Positions 32,380 through 45,300 of a DNA stretch of 64,000 bases are shown one piece after another (positions within the stretch are counted from its first letter, which is position 1; the number at the start of each line of letters is the position of its first letter). Both the position numbers and the translations under genes were made by a program. Origin of the DNA: Pempheris klunzingeri. Its lineage: Eukaryota; Chordata; Actinopteri; Acropomatiformes; Pempheridae. Under the pieces are notes generated by a model that searched no databases, had not been told where the DNA came from, and saw only the letters and a program-made list of their open reading frames with translations. Location: NCBI RefSeq assembly GCF_042242105.1, contig NC_092034.1, positions 16,315,644 through 16,379,643 of the forward strand, given 5' to 3'.

Positions 32380-34362
32380 TCACTGCTGGACAGAGGAGGC
32401 CTGTACCGTGATCACCGGCTGAGGTGGACACAGAAAGAACAGATTGAAATAGTTAACTGCCTCAATTAAAGTGTTTCTTTGGAAGGTGTCTAATGAGACT
32501 TTGTTTTAGTGTCCCTGTTGTGCCGGTTCAGTTGTTGTTAGGATTTACTCACCATCTTTGGAGCCGGTGCACAGCAGTTGACCACCTTGCAGCAGTAGGC
32601 TGCCAGGGTGGCGGAGATGGCCAGCAGGGCAACCTGAATGACTACACCCTCAGCATGGAAGTGGTTGTGAGCACTCTGCAGGTGGGAAAAGACTTTGCTT
32701 AGATTAAGATGATGGGGGTCATCTATTACTCTTCAACTCACACTCATTTCAAACAGTGGAATGAATATAGTTAAAGTAGTATAATGTTTCTAGTTCATTT
32801 ATAATGTAATAAACAGTAACAGTTAGTTCATGTGCCTCATTTTAAAACTATGTAAAAATGTTTATATGACATTGTGTTATGACCCCTCCCTGTGACTGAC
32901 TGGCAACCAGTCCAGATTGTACCCCCCCCCTCTTGCCCCTCAAAGTCAGCTGGGATTGGCTCCTACAACCCCTAGAACATGAAAATATGTTTTCTTTCTT
33001 TCTAAAGCACAACCAGAAATAACTCACCTCGATTTTATGGCAGGTTTCGCCATAATGTAATGTGAAGTTGTCGTAGTAATAATGCCAACAGTACGAGGGC
33101 ACCTCCTCCATTTTAACAAGAGTGCAGATCATGTTGAAGATGGAGGCGCCACAGGCCACAATTTGCATCCCTAAACAGGCCCTCAGCTGAAACAGGGAGA
33201 AATAGATCCAACTTAAAAAAAATAAAAATAAAAAGAAATGCAATTAAAATTACAGTGGTAATTAATTCATTAAAAACAACCAGTTGTAAGCAGGTGAATT
33301 CACAACTACAGTCTTTGGAATTGTCACAGGGATTAACATTAACACTGCAAAAAGTTGCCCTCCCAGCAGCCCGTCATCACGTTCACTTAAGTCCCTGTTT
33401 ATCTGCTCCTGACTGTTCTGCCTGCGTTCTGCCTCCCACCAGTTAAAAGAGCTGAATCTGGCCGCTCGTGTGCACCGACGGGTCAGTGGACTCGTTACGA
33501 GACGACCAGCTGCATCCAGCCATGGCCAGTGACTCATCTGACTCGTCTTATAGAGGAAGTGAGAAGCAGGGACTGAGTGGTTCTTCTTTTTTTTTCTGTC
33601 AGACAATGCAACATCTATTTGTCACAGCAACCATTTCGTGTGCCGATCTAAAGGCTCTGGATTTGACGGTTATTAGATATTTGCTAATGCAGTGATCGTG
33701 TCTCCCTCCCCAGCCGGGCGACTCACTGTGGGCAGGTGGAGGTTCTGTGCTGCTAAAGCCATGCTCCCAGCTATCACCACCTGGGGACACAAACACAAAG
33801 CACACAGTCAAGACTCCACAGCAGCGGTACGTTGGGAATTTGCCCAGTTTTTCTGAATAAAAGGAGTGAAATAGAGTCATTTCACATCTTTTTTTTTTTT
33901 TTTTTCTCTTAGTAAATGTATTTTCAATACAAATGGTACAATCACACAACATAACGTCTAACATTCACACTCATAAGACTAAACAATACTAATGACAAAC
34001 AGACAAATCAAAGACGGGCCTTTAACATTCAGAAAGGGTCTGAAGAGAGGAGAAACAACTTGTTGCATTATGGGAATTGTAGGATGTGCTTTTGGAGCGT
34101 TGTTTTCCCAAAGACTCAAAGTCAGCCTCTGCTTCTTTAACTAGTTCTCATTTGTCTCCCAAGTACATGAAAGTACAAAACTAAATCCCTGGACCTTTGG
34201 ACACCTGACCAGTCACACCAATCCATCACGCCTATTTGCAGCATTGCCTACGGTGACCTGGAATCTAAACTGCAAATTAGAAATTACGATTTTATTCAAA
34301 ATATATAATCATACAATGAAACAGTTTGCATTTTCACTCAAGTGGACTCTTGGCTTCGGCTC

Positions 34363-34404
<42 letters not shown>

Positions 34405-34620
34405 ACCATGGTGTGGTGAAGTTGCAGCTGGTTCCTTGTGCTTACCAGTAGAGATGAAATCAGCAGAGGTAAGTCAGTGGGCAGACGACTCAGGTCTTTA
34501 GCCAGAAACACAGACACACTAGTGATCTGATACACACTCAGGCCGATCTGGGTAATCTGGGACAGCAGAGAGAGAACACTTCATGTTAGGAGGCACCACC
34601 CCAGGTGAAGAGTAGTGTGG

Positions 34621-34669
<49 letters not shown>

Positions 34670-34972
34670 CCCCCAGAGCTTTGGGTTCCCCCTCCAGGTA
34701 CTTGAGCTTCCTGTGGACGTTCCTCTGGAAGGTGACTGCTACCAGGGGGCCCTGGGGTGTGCTCATGCCTTCCTCCACAAGTGCTGCTTCATCTGAAACA
34801 GGGAGAAGCTGCTCATGTATTCACGCGTTAGATGGATCCACAGCACGGAGCAGAGCAGCGAGTCCACACCACCACATCTGGATTTCACAACTCTCCACAA
34901 ACAACACGGATCCAAAACGACATCCGACCTCTTGAAGAATCTTTTTGATTTTTACCTGCCATGGTCGCAGTC
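32380..34972 (-). CDS. MS4A-family four-pass membrane protein
   Basis: Member of the CD20-like membrane-spanning 4A family, whose members act as plasma-membrane or endosomal receptors and channel regulators, often in immune cells. Seven coding exons: 34966-34972, 34671-34792, 34446-34556, 33727-33780, 33028-33186, 32553-32675, 32380-32418, total 615 nt (204 aa) with consistent phases. It starts MADEAALVEEG. The family signature LEGEPKALGITQIGLSVY opens TM1. TM2 is about LLISSLLVVIAGSMALAA, TM3 about LGMQIVACGASIFNMIC, TM4 about VVIQVALLAISATLAAYC. An extracellular loop with Cys, Tyr and an NFT glycosylation site sits between TM3 and TM4. It ends in CCKVVNCCAPAPKM, a likely palmitoylated Cys cluster typical of MS4A. 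I cannot say which paralogue it is. Confidence 0.85.
32880..32990 (-). repeat. Fragment of the CAGCTGGGA-type dispersed repeat
   Basis: TGGCAACCAGTCCAG, a C-run, CTCTTGCCCCTCAAAGTCAGC and TGGGATTGGCTCC match, in reverse orientation, the repeat at 55139-55400. It lies in the intron between exons 5 and 6 of the MS4A gene. Confidence 0.55.
34365..34403. repeat. (TG)n microsatellite in MS4A intron
   Basis: About 19 TG units about 45 bp beyond an exon 3 donor site. Confidence 0.95.
34622..34667. repeat. (CA)n microsatellite in MS4A intron
   Basis: About 23 CA units ending only 4 bp from the donor of exon 2 (exon end 34671). Read in the gene's direction this is a GT repeat starting right after the splice donor. 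Confidence 0.95.
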
Positions 34973-35133
34973 GGTCGCTCCACTGGAGGCTCACCAACAG
35001 AGATCTTCCCTTTTTCTTTACCGAGAGGTCCCAGGCAGATCGGAAGTTTCGCAACAGCGCTGTGGGGGCAGATGTTGTGATCGAGCTGTAACATGACTCC
35101 TGCTGCACAGCTCCTCCGCGCGGCCGCGTCACA

Positions 35134-35490
35134 GAGCCTGGTCCGAGTCAGAGAGCCTGGTCCGCGTCAGAGAGCCTGGTCCGAGTCAGAGAGCCTGGTC
35201 CGCGTCAGAGAGCCTGGTCCGAGTCAGAGAGCCTGGTCCGAGTCAGAGAGCCTGGTCCGCCTCAGAGAGCCTGGTCCGCGTCAGAGAGCCTGGTCCGAGT
35301 CAGAGAGCCTGGTCCGAGTCAGAGAGCCTGGTCCGCGTCACGGAGCCTGGTCCGAGTCAGGGAGCCTGGTCCGAGTCAGAGAGCCTGGTCCGAGTCACAG
35401 AGCCTGGTCCGAGTCAGAGAGCCTGGTCCGAGTCAGAGAGCCTGGTCCGCGTCACAGAGCCTGGTCCGAGTCAGAGAGCCTGGTCCGCGT
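35134..35490. repeat. 19-copy, 19-bp minisatellite upstream of the MS4A gene
   Basis: The unit GAGAGCCTGGTCCGAGTCA repeats 19 times. The CCTGGTCC core starts at 35137 and ends its series at 35479, giving an exact 19.0-bp period. The main variants are CGAGTCA against CGCGTCA, and CAGAG/GAGAG/GGAG at the joint. It begins about 160 bp upstream of the MS4A start codon. A 140-aa open frame across it is a by-product of the repeat. Confidence 0.97.
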
Positions 35491-35929
35491 GTGCGCCTCC
35501 ATCATTCAGCACTAATCCATCTGTATCTGCATAGAACTAACAAAAAATAAAAAATACTAAAAAGTCAGAATGTTACTTGAGTAAGTTTAATTTCATAAGA
35601 CATATGAAATAACAATATTAACCCCTTCATGTATGAATCATGATGACCTCAGTCAGGAAGTGTTTTTATTCATCTGTAGGCTGAAAAACAAGGTTTGAAC
35701 TGTTTTTTTTTTTTTTTTCAACCTAAAGATAAAGATATTTTTCATGTCCAGTAGTTGAAATCTAGCTACTGATGCATGATGGACATTTCATGTGATTAAT
35801 CATAGTTTCCTCCCAATATAGAATCAATACTTGGAAATTTTAGCAAGTGCTTGACTCCTTAGATGTTTACTTGATGTCCCCATAATTTTTTTTACCTGCA
35901 TGGTCTCTTTTTATAGAAGGTTTGAACAG

Positions 35930-36495
35930 AAAAAAAAGAGCAACTTTCTGGCTGTCTGTCGACCAACTTGGTTTCACTCTTCTTTTTTTTTTCACTTGCA
36001 ATGACTTCCCACTGGGTAGCAGTGTTTGAGATGATGCAGTAGCTTCTGATGTGCAACTACACCATCAAAACTCATGCATATACAAGAAAACAGCTTGTGA
36101 ATAGCTGCACACTGCAGGTCCTCAGTGAGCTCCTTTGTTTTAGCCACGACTGTCCACAAACCAACTGCAGAGAGCTGCTGTTCTTCACCTGTTGAGTTGA
36201 TTAAAACAGCTGTTCCCAATGAATCAGGGTCATTAGGGCGCTTTAGAACAGCTTGGACTATTTGGAATGGTACAGAACTTTGGATTTTCCCGTCGACTGT
36301 GACAGTTTGCAAAGGGTATGAATCATTTTGGACACGTTTTGTTCAAATGTAAATAAAAGCTGAGAAATAGTTTTTTTCCACAATGATGCCTCTTGAACAT
36401 CGTCTTATTATCTTCTGGGAGACGCCTGTGTCATTTCCAATCAAGAAAAAACTTGCTGGTTGAATAAAAGTAACTTTAAGTTTAAGGCTTGACTG
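35930..36495 (-). mobile_element. Truncated Tc1-like transposon
   Basis: The right end reads, on the minus strand, TACAGTCAAGCCTTAAACTT and then ATTCAACCAGCAAG and GACACAGGCGTCTCCCAGAA, which I recognise as the end of a fish Tc1-like element. The minus frame near 36147 gives AKTKELTEDLQ, the usual N-terminus of a Tc1 transposase, with GTG in place of the start ATG. It soon loses similarity (toward 35990). The left part, including the catalytic domain, is absent. Confidence 0.65.
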
Positions 36496-36630
36496 TATGT
36501 ATATATGTGTCATACAGTCTATTTAATTCTACTTTGCAGAATATGAGACCGGACTAACACCTGTCCTGTCACACAGTTACAGACATCAATATTACTCTGC
36601 AATGTAAAATAGATAAAAGAATAAGGTGAA

Positions 36631-36725
36631 GTGATTGTCTATATGGAGTCTGTTGGCTTTGAACAGAGCCATGTACTGTTAAGACCTTTTAAAACAACGA
36701 GGATCTTACAGGTCTGTTCAACTGG
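36631..36725 (+). repeat. Dispersed repeat, GGAGTCTG family (copy 3)
   Basis: Diverged copy: GTCTATATGGAGTCTGTTGG followed by CTTTGAACAGAGCC and AACGAGGATCTTACAGG parallels the copies at 1970-2100 and 25591-25735. Confidence 0.5.
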
Positions 36726-39321
36726 ACCAATTCCAAAACCAATTCTACCTACAAGTCACCAAAATAATTACAAATAACATCCAGGTCAATGTTTCTCTGT
36801 GAAGCAGAAGTGTACCGTAGGTTTAATGTGAATTACTACTACCTGGAAACATTACTTGAGTAAAATATTCAGTGATCTTCAGATGGAGCGCTAAGAACAC
36901 GTAGGCACACGTAGAAATATAACTTTATTTGCACTGGAAATTAACAACAGGTGAAATTGCTCACACACACTGTGAAATACAGTACATGGCAGTAAGGTTC
37001 CTCCTAACGTCAGAGCATCACCTGATGGATAAAATGTGGAAGTGCAGCTGTGAGCATCAGGTCTGATCCTTCATCAATCCAGTCAATCACTAACATCACA
37101 TCCAGGCCACCTACCCCACCCACCACGCCACTTTTTATTATAGCAGTACAATCACACAGCACATCATTGAAGGTAAGTCGAGCCTACTTTTCAGATTACT
37201 TCACGGAATCTGAAAATATGGGCCACTTTTTTTGCAAGCTTCAGAAGCAAATATCTGAATATACATAGTGTGTCAAATCAAAAAGGATGATGATGTGTCT
37301 ATTAACAATTTAGGGAGCCTTTAATATGTGGCCAATTGTTTGGAGGCTTATTGAGGTTGTTGGAAACAGCAGTTGATAAAGCAATCTCACCACGAGCTTC
37401 ATTTGGCGGCTGCTCAGGAGATTACAATCATATCGCATGATTTTCTTCAGACAGACAGACAGACAGGCTGATGAAGATCATGCAACATGACTGAAAGTTT
37501 CAGAGCAGCCAATAAATGGACATCGTGCTGCAATCGTGTTCTCACCAGCAAAATGTCAGTTTGGCACATTGTCAAGACATTTCGGGAAATACGCTTGTTT
37601 GCTTTCTTTTCACGCTCATCTCTCGATTTGTATATGTACAGTCAGCTTAGCTTAGCATAGGGACGGGGGCGAGGGGACGCTGCTAGAGAATGAATCGCAT
37701 TTCCCAGAATGGTGAGCTGCTCCTTTAAAAGGAGGGGAGACTCCATAACAATGGCGCTCTTTGTGAAAAAGATGAAATTTAAGTTTCATATCAGAGCAGA
37801 CTTAGTGTATCAGAGTAGATTTAGTGGAGGGGGGGGCAGAGGTTGACTCCTGAGACGTGATGAATGTATAACCCATCAAATATCAAATTAGGATCAGACT
37901 GTAATCGCTACAGGCTCACATGGACGGTCCATCCCTGCATTTTTAGGAAAACACAGCATCAGCCACATATAGTATGAAAAAGACAGAGTAACAGCAATCA
38001 GTGCAATTAACCAGGTAAAAATAATCCCTGACAAGCATCCTTCTAATTTTCCCTTTTCTGCTGATTAATAATGCAAACACATTGGATAAAATAAGTGATT
38101 CGATAACTTCCCTTTGTTTTAGAAATAAAAATCTGGATGACCGAACACCAAAGATTTGATTCCTAAAAAAACGAAAACAATAAAAAAAAACACATAATAC
38201 CCAAAATATAGGAGAACGTTTAAAATGAACTTCACTAAGTGCTGAGATAACCTGTATATCATTAAGAGTAAGATGATACAATCTGTCTTCACTTCATTTT
38301 CCTTTTCCCGATTCAACTTGTCAGTGAGAGTATGATGCGGGGTTAGACTGAGTGAAATGACAGAATTAACCCAGTTTCTATGAGGAAAGAATAGGGAGAG
38401 ACATTTTGGTCAGTTTTTACATCTATGAAGAAGCCAGTCTTATTATTAGCAAAAATCATTTTTAGTGTCCCTGATTAAAATGCTGTTTCAGAGGCTTGTC
38501 CACCCTGACAAGGACTCAAGGAACTTTGTTAATTCTCTGGCATAAAAACACCCACATATAAAAATGGGCCATTGACACGTTAAATAAAATAAATTTGTTT
38601 TACATTAATTCTTATATTGATGGCCACTGGAACAATAATAATACATAATCTAATATAAAGAGATGAATTAGATTTGCATTTGAGTAAAGCTAGTTTTTTT
38701 TTTTTAACATTTACAGATATTTTACTTGAAAGTTTAATCAATGGATTGTGTCTGTAGGACTTTAATTCAAGCTACAGCTGTTTAAACCGTGTGTCTGCTT
38801 TAACTCTCTCAATTCAATTTAACGTTGTGCCGTTCTATCATTCAGTCCATCCTAGAAAGGAGCAGACGGAGCTCATCGTCAAATTAAAGACTAAAGGGGT
38901 TGTTAAATTCAACTGATCGCATCTTTAAATTTTGAGAAGGAAACCAATGAAGTCAAATTCAGAAATGTCATTTGTGACTGGCAAATTAAATGATCTTTTT
39001 AAAATGTACTTTTGCTTTGAATTCATCAATATCAACTTATAAGTGCTCATTTGATTAATCAATTCATAATTCAAATGGAGCAATTCATTCATTGACTATA
39101 ATTAAAAACTTTCAGGGTGAACAATTATTCCATTGCCATACTCCAGCATCAATACATTTGACCTCTAGTTAAATCATTGTTAACACACACCTAGGACAAA
39201 GGACAGGAAAAAGGCAGGTTAGGCTTTAGTGGAAGTGCCCTTTAGTCACTGAGAAAGATCACGGCCTCACTTTGGTTTATAATGGGAGTGACTTTTGGGT
39301 GACGTGTGATCAGCCGCCTCC
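36726..39321. other. Intergenic region right of the Tc1 remnant
   Basis: No exon seen. It holds a degenerate fish repeat (37550-37680), a short CAGA run (37450-37466) and AT-rich DNA, and nearest 39321 it should include the CD68-like 3' UTR. Confidence 0.45.
37550..37680. repeat. Degenerate interspersed repeat, GCTTAGCTTAGCAT type
   Basis: CATTTCGGGAAATACGCTTG, GCTTTCTTTTC and, near the end, AGCTTAGCTTAGCATAG follow the order of a very common fish repeat that I know from other species. Copy is partial and diverged. Confidence 0.5.
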
Positions 39322-42300
39322 CTACAGAGACTGGTAGCCATCGGTCCTCCTCCTGCGGCCCAGAAGGTAGGCCACCACCACGATGCAAATGAGCACCAGC
39401 AACGTCACCCCCACTGCGATGGCAACGCGGTAGTCCGGCTTGTCGGCCGCACAGGGGTCAGCTGGAAAACACACACATACAGAGACACATACACATCAGA
39501 TTCATCTATTAAACTGAAAATAAATTAAATATATCATTACATTTGGAATTACTAATTCTATTCCCTTGTTCTCTGTAATTAATAATGGATTTTTATGACT
39601 GGAGACAATCCAATCATTGGGCGAGAGGTGGGCACGCCCTGGACTGGGCACCAGCCAACCGCAGGACCATTATTAGACTTCTAAATAAAAATTAAATCCA
39701 GGCTTTGTTGATGAGCTTAGATGCTGAAACAGCTTTTGATTCTGTAACATGGAAATTCCTATTTAAGGTTACTGAGAACTGAATGAAATGAAATAAGTAA
39801 TTATTACTTATTATACTTGTCTTGTATTCTTATGCATCTCTCAAGCCCAACAGAATCTCTGCCTGAGCTGATGTCAGTGCTGGACTGATAGGGGTACATA
39901 CTTGGCTATAAACTAAAAGAGCAAATGGGCTGGGATGAGTAGCATAAATGCTGAAGGGTTTCTAGGCTGGACTGTAAATGCTCTTACTGCATATTGCACA
40001 CTCTTAAATTAAGGCCTGACTTTAAGGACCTTAAGGACAAATCTACCCTGCAGAACTGGGATCATTTGAGGTGTTTTCAAATCAGACATTTTGTGGCAAG
40101 AAATCCAAGATAGACGACATAGAGAGAGGAAACCTTCATATTTAAAAAGAGAACATATTCTGAATATTAAAGCAAGATGGGAAGCAGAGGGTAATTTCAC
40201 AATTTAACAGTGGAAGAATCCAGCATCCAGCCCCAGCCTCAGGGTGGCCTGTACCAGAGCAGACCACCTTTTTCATGGCGGCGACACAAAGTCCTGCCTG
40301 AACCAAGTTTCTCAGCGCCAGCAGGTGTGACCTGAAGTCTGCCAGCTGATCTTCAGAGGGAGCACACCAGTTAGTTAGTACCGAGCAGGGAACAAAGGAG
40401 CAACCGGATTCTTGCAGAATGCAAAGAGGACAGCAAGAGCAAAGAACCACAACCTTCTTCCAGTCTGACTCATCAACAGGCTGAGAAAGCAGCACACTGA
40501 AGGACCTTCTTCTTCCCTTATGAGGACTGGGAACAAACTCTAACTGGGTATATACAGCATAGCATTACTGTATACATGGCTAAACAATGGTTTAACTTTG
40601 TTAATGTATTAGTTTTGATTTGCTTTAATGTTCATTGAGTTTGATTATTGTGATGTGTTGTAGTTTACTGTGCAGCCATAAAGTTCAGTTGATGTTAGTT
40701 TGCTCACACACACACAGGGTCTACAGACTAACCATCCTCTCCTAACCTGCACCTTTATTCTACACACTCACACATACAGTTTTACAAATAGACCTTGACT
40801 GAGAGACAAAGCTAAGCTACCAGCTACAGCGCTTGGCTTCCCCTGTCTGCCTCTGACCCACACCCCAGGGGGTCTGGTGGCCATTTTGTAGGGAGTCACC
40901 ATTTGTTCTCCCACATTTTTATAGTCCTCCAAGTTACATTCCTCTGCATATGCACGAACACACTCTCCCTATTGTTTGTTAGCTAGTTACAGTCACTTGG
41001 TTCGATTGTTTGTATGTTATGTTACAGAATGATTTTGTTCTGTTTTGATAAATGTTTTAATCCACATGCTGTCTTCTTTAATATTGTACAAGAGTGAATA
41101 CTGCCAACCTCTACTCTGTCAAGAACTCTGAAATCCTTCAACTAGCTGTCAATGTGGTCATTCTGGTTGTAGTTATTAAGTTAATTATTAGCCATAATAC
41201 TAAATTAATGGTTTAGTATTTTATGAGGCTGAATCAGTTAAATTGGCTCTTTTTCCTCATTTATCGAGGTGGTGCCCCAGTCGAGGTGGACTTTACTCTA
41301 AGTCCCACTAATCAATATAATTATTAATTATCTTTAATCATTATAATTATTTCTGAGAGCCAAATTGCCCCAGAAATGGTGCAAACCCAACATTTATTGG
41401 TGCCCCAGAGTACCGAGCACAACAATGGGCATGTGGGTGTCTTTTCAGGCCTGAGCTCTTATCTAGCTTTTCTCATGTCTCAGGTTCCTGTGGATCCTGG
41501 TCCTGGTTCTCTGGCTGTGTTATTATTATTATTCACATAAGAACTATTGTCATGTTTTTCACTGTTACCATATTGCCCATTATTAATCACAATCCCATTG
41601 TCACTACTATAGTTGCTGTTATTACTTTGGTCGTTAGGCAGCTGTTAGGTAACTGTTGCCTAATATCCGATGTTTGGTCATGTGGGGATTCTTGAGTCCC
41701 TAATTTTGAATTCCTTTACTTACACACGCCAAACTCATTGCTCTTTGTCAGATTGAAAGCCTGCATCCTGTCTTGCTGGATGTCCAGGTACAGTCCGTTC
41801 CCCATGTAGAGAGATTCACTCCTGCAGGAGTAGGAGTGTCCAACCTTTGCAGTGAAGAGATGCAGGGATTTGTTGCTGGCTTTGTATTCGGCATTACCTG
41901 CAACAGAATAAAAAGAGCACTGCTTAGATCCCTTCGGGGCATAATGAAGATTATAATAAAACACAAATGCTGCTCATCAGATATGAAAGAAAACTTGTTA
42001 GACTGCATTTCACTGACCGGCATCACATGCTGAACAGTAATCATATCTACACCTAGTTCAACTGACACACAAACAAGGAAGTTCTCTTTGTCTTGTTAAT
42101 ATTTGCCAGTCTTGCACAACCTCCACCTGCAGCTGAAATATCAGTGTACATGCTGTGACCCAGTAATGAGAGTCTAAAGTATAACTGATAAAATGACAGT
42201 AAATCTTGTGTTGAGGTCGCGATAAAATGTGAGTATTCACAGCTCACCTCCTTTGCTCAAGGGGTAGTTGAGGACGAAGGACAGAGCATCCACGTAGACA

Positions 42301-45300
42301 GCATTATCAGCAGTGCTCTGAGGTTATAAAAAAAAAATTTGGAAATTGGTTTTAATTTCCATATATACAAACATGGCCTTGACAAAAGCGTATTAATAAA
42401 GAGGGTTTGGAATCATCATAGCAGACTGCATGCACTGCTTGTAACTAGCACTGTGAAAATGAACCCATTTAAGGTTATTTTGTGTAAAAATGTACTCATT
42501 TTCATTGATTACTCAAAAATAATTAGCAGATTAATCAACAGTAAGGAATGTAATGTAATGTAAAACAACACGACATGGATTCCCTTATTTTTGATCCCTG
42601 ATCAATTTTCTATGAGCAAAAAAGTAGGTCTAAACAGATTTTAGCAGTAAAAGTAGCAGTTTAATTAAATCTCAGCTTCCTACTAACCACAGTCGCTTCA
42701 CAGCAAAATAACATGTGAGCATACTGTGATCTTGGGAGACGACAGCCTTTCTGCTTAACAAACCGTTACTGCTACAGTTTCCCTCTGCTGGGCTTAAATT
42801 GAGCGTCACCCTCACTCTCACTTTCTGTTTACCATGAAGTGAAACCACACTTTGGACCATTTCTCTCTGTCTGCCATGACTCTTTCTTCTTCGGTGGTAT
42901 AGGTACCACGGCGATGAACGTCCAGGAACGTTACTTTCAGTGCACCTTCCTGTCACTGGTAGGACCATTCTAGTGTTAACGACCGACAGCGGGCCATTTA
43001 ATGGGCTGGTGACACCTGAAGCAACGACTCTGAAGTAGTGCAGGTACTGCGAAGATAAGTTGTAGACTCAATTGGATCGTAATTCTACGTAATTGGAAAT
43101 AGCTGTGCTAGCCAAACATAACCAAACTGGTAGACTGATGTTGTTTCAGGCCCATGGGGATGTATGAATTGAGGTGATGACGGCATAAATTCCCAGACAA
43201 AAAATTCCTTTAGTGGCCTAAAATGCCAATATTTGCATGCAAAAAATGTCTGTACATACGGAGAAAGCCTTCGATAATCACTAAATGAATCACAGGAGTG
43301 CTGTAGAGTCAGGCAGTCACGCTGTCACATCCTCTTACAACAGGCTTGTCGACGACACTTCCCTTTTTTAACAATTCTTCTCTCATTCCAGTACCTACCT
43401 ATTTGTAATTCATCAAAAAACTGAGTAGGTTAATCAATGTCACATGTATATAATTCCTCAAAACATTTAATGAAACAGTAAATCAGTATGAGCTTTGTCA
43501 AAGACCTCAACATTATACTTCCCTATTTGCGACAAATGTAGGAAATCAACAGCACCTTGTTGAACATGAGGGTGATGAAGCCCTCTTTGAAGACAAGGGT
43601 AAGGTTGGCCTTGGTTTGCTGACAACCTCCATTTGCTGTGGTCATGCTTGGCTGAATAATGAAGGTTCCATTGTCCTGGGAGATAAACAGTGAGAAATCA
43701 GGCATCTGCATTGCTACCTTGAATCAGAATGTCCTGGAAAGCACGATGGCAGCTGTAGTGTTTCTTTTGAAAAACAATATCACCTTGTCATGTCACTTCT
43801 CACATGACACAGAGATGACCCCTCCACAGTCATCAAATGTACCACAATGAGGAAATTCAAACATTTCTCAATTCCTGAAAACGGGATGCTGACACAGTAG
43901 AAAGCTGAATAAGAGGCTTGGGCAAGAAGTTCTATTCAAGGTGATGAATTTCTGAAAGGCCTCACAATCCCTAAATGTAAGTTTAAGAGCAGAATATGGT
44001 CAAAACATAGGCTGGATCTTTTCGGGGGCTCTTGTTGTGTCTTCTAACCGTACCTTTGGTTTTGCCAGTCGGATCTGTAGCGCCATCTGAGCCATCAGGC
44101 AAATCACTTTTTTGTCTGTTGTCAGGTTGTATTTTCCTACAGTCAAGTTGGCGGAGGGAGTAGGTTTAGGAGAAGGTGGGGGTGTAGGCTTGGCAGTGGT
44201 GGTGGGGGGTTTAGGCTTGGCGGTGGTGGTGGTGGTGGGTTTAGGCTGGGCGGTGGTGGTGTTGGTGGGTATAGGCTTGGCGGTGGTGGTGTTGGTGGGT
44301 ATAGGCTTGGCGGTGGTGGTGTTGGTGGGTATAGGCTTGGCGGTGGTGGTGTTGGTGGGGGGTTTAGGCTTGGTGGTGGTGGTGGTTGGTTTAGGCTGGG
44401 CGGTGGTGGTGTTGGTGGGGGGTTTAGGCTGGGCGGTGGTGGTGGTGGTGGTGGTGGTGGATGCAGGCTTGACGGTGGTGGTCTTGGATTTCTGTGTGGC
44501 AGGTGTGAACATTTGCCCTGGGGACATGGTTGCAGCAGGTTTGGAACTCTTTTTATCTTCGACCAATGACAGCGCTTCAGTCAAAAACACAGAAGGGGAG
44601 AAACAAATCAGTTTCTGTATTGATACATATACCACTTCCCAACTTCATCATCTTCTATGCAAAACTGGATTAGTTGATTTTTTGGCACTCGTGAGCAGAA
44701 GAACAAGCTGAAGACATCTGGCCTATTATTGGCTTAAATACTGTTAATGGCTAATGGGTTATTAAGAAATGTCCTATACACATGCATATCTAAGGCTCAG
44801 AGCAACATTATCATTCATTTTGAGTTGTTCCACCTGATGAATGTATCATTTTTCTCCTTTTAGCTTTGTTTTGGTCTCTACCAACCACTGAGAAAAAACA
44901 TAGACCATATAAAAGAAGTGGATGTTGCCTTTCGGTCTGGAAAGTGAGACTATGGAAGTGGAAGTGCTTTAACCCTGCTTTTGTTCCATTGGCCAGCAAA
45001 GGGAAACTCTATTAGTGGCAAAAAGAAGTCCAATTGTACAGAAGAAACACGACTTCTCAACTGATTCTCTCTGCAGAGGTGCCTTCTTTCTAATGGCCAG
45101 TGGGGGACAACTCGACTGGCTCCAAAAAGAACCCTGACGTATGAAAGACTGTGAAAAAATGACCCCACTTCTCACTTGATTTATCACTTCAGTAAACACT
45201 TTCCGGATGGGTTCTTGGACTCACTTGGTACTTTCAAGTCTTCTCCAAAACAACATGATGTTCATTTAGTAAATGATGGTCCCATTTAGTGTACTAGACA

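Noticed and set aside
34615-34935. Open frames running through the (CA)n and (TG)n tracts
   Set aside because: Dinucleotide repeats are open in several frames. The real MS4A exons are on the other strand with matched splice phases.
35093-35515. 140-residue open frame of REPGPRQRAW-type repeats
   Set aside because: It is created by the 19-bp minisatellite. All three frames are read in turn every 57 bp, so it is open without coding for anything.
40142-40495. 117-residue minus-strand open frame next to the L1-like fragment
   Set aside because: No domain or splice context. It lies in an intron beside LINE debris and is probably chance or decayed repeat.
41395-41420. TGGTGCCCCAGAG, which recalls a retroviral tRNA primer-binding site
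   Set aside because: No long terminal repeat ends, no polypurine tract and no gag or pol similarity nearby.
44112-44711. 199-residue Val/Gly-rich open frame on the plus strand
   Set aside because: It is the reverse complement of the Thr/Pro mucin exon of the CD68-like gene. The repeat keeps both strands open, and the product is low complexity.
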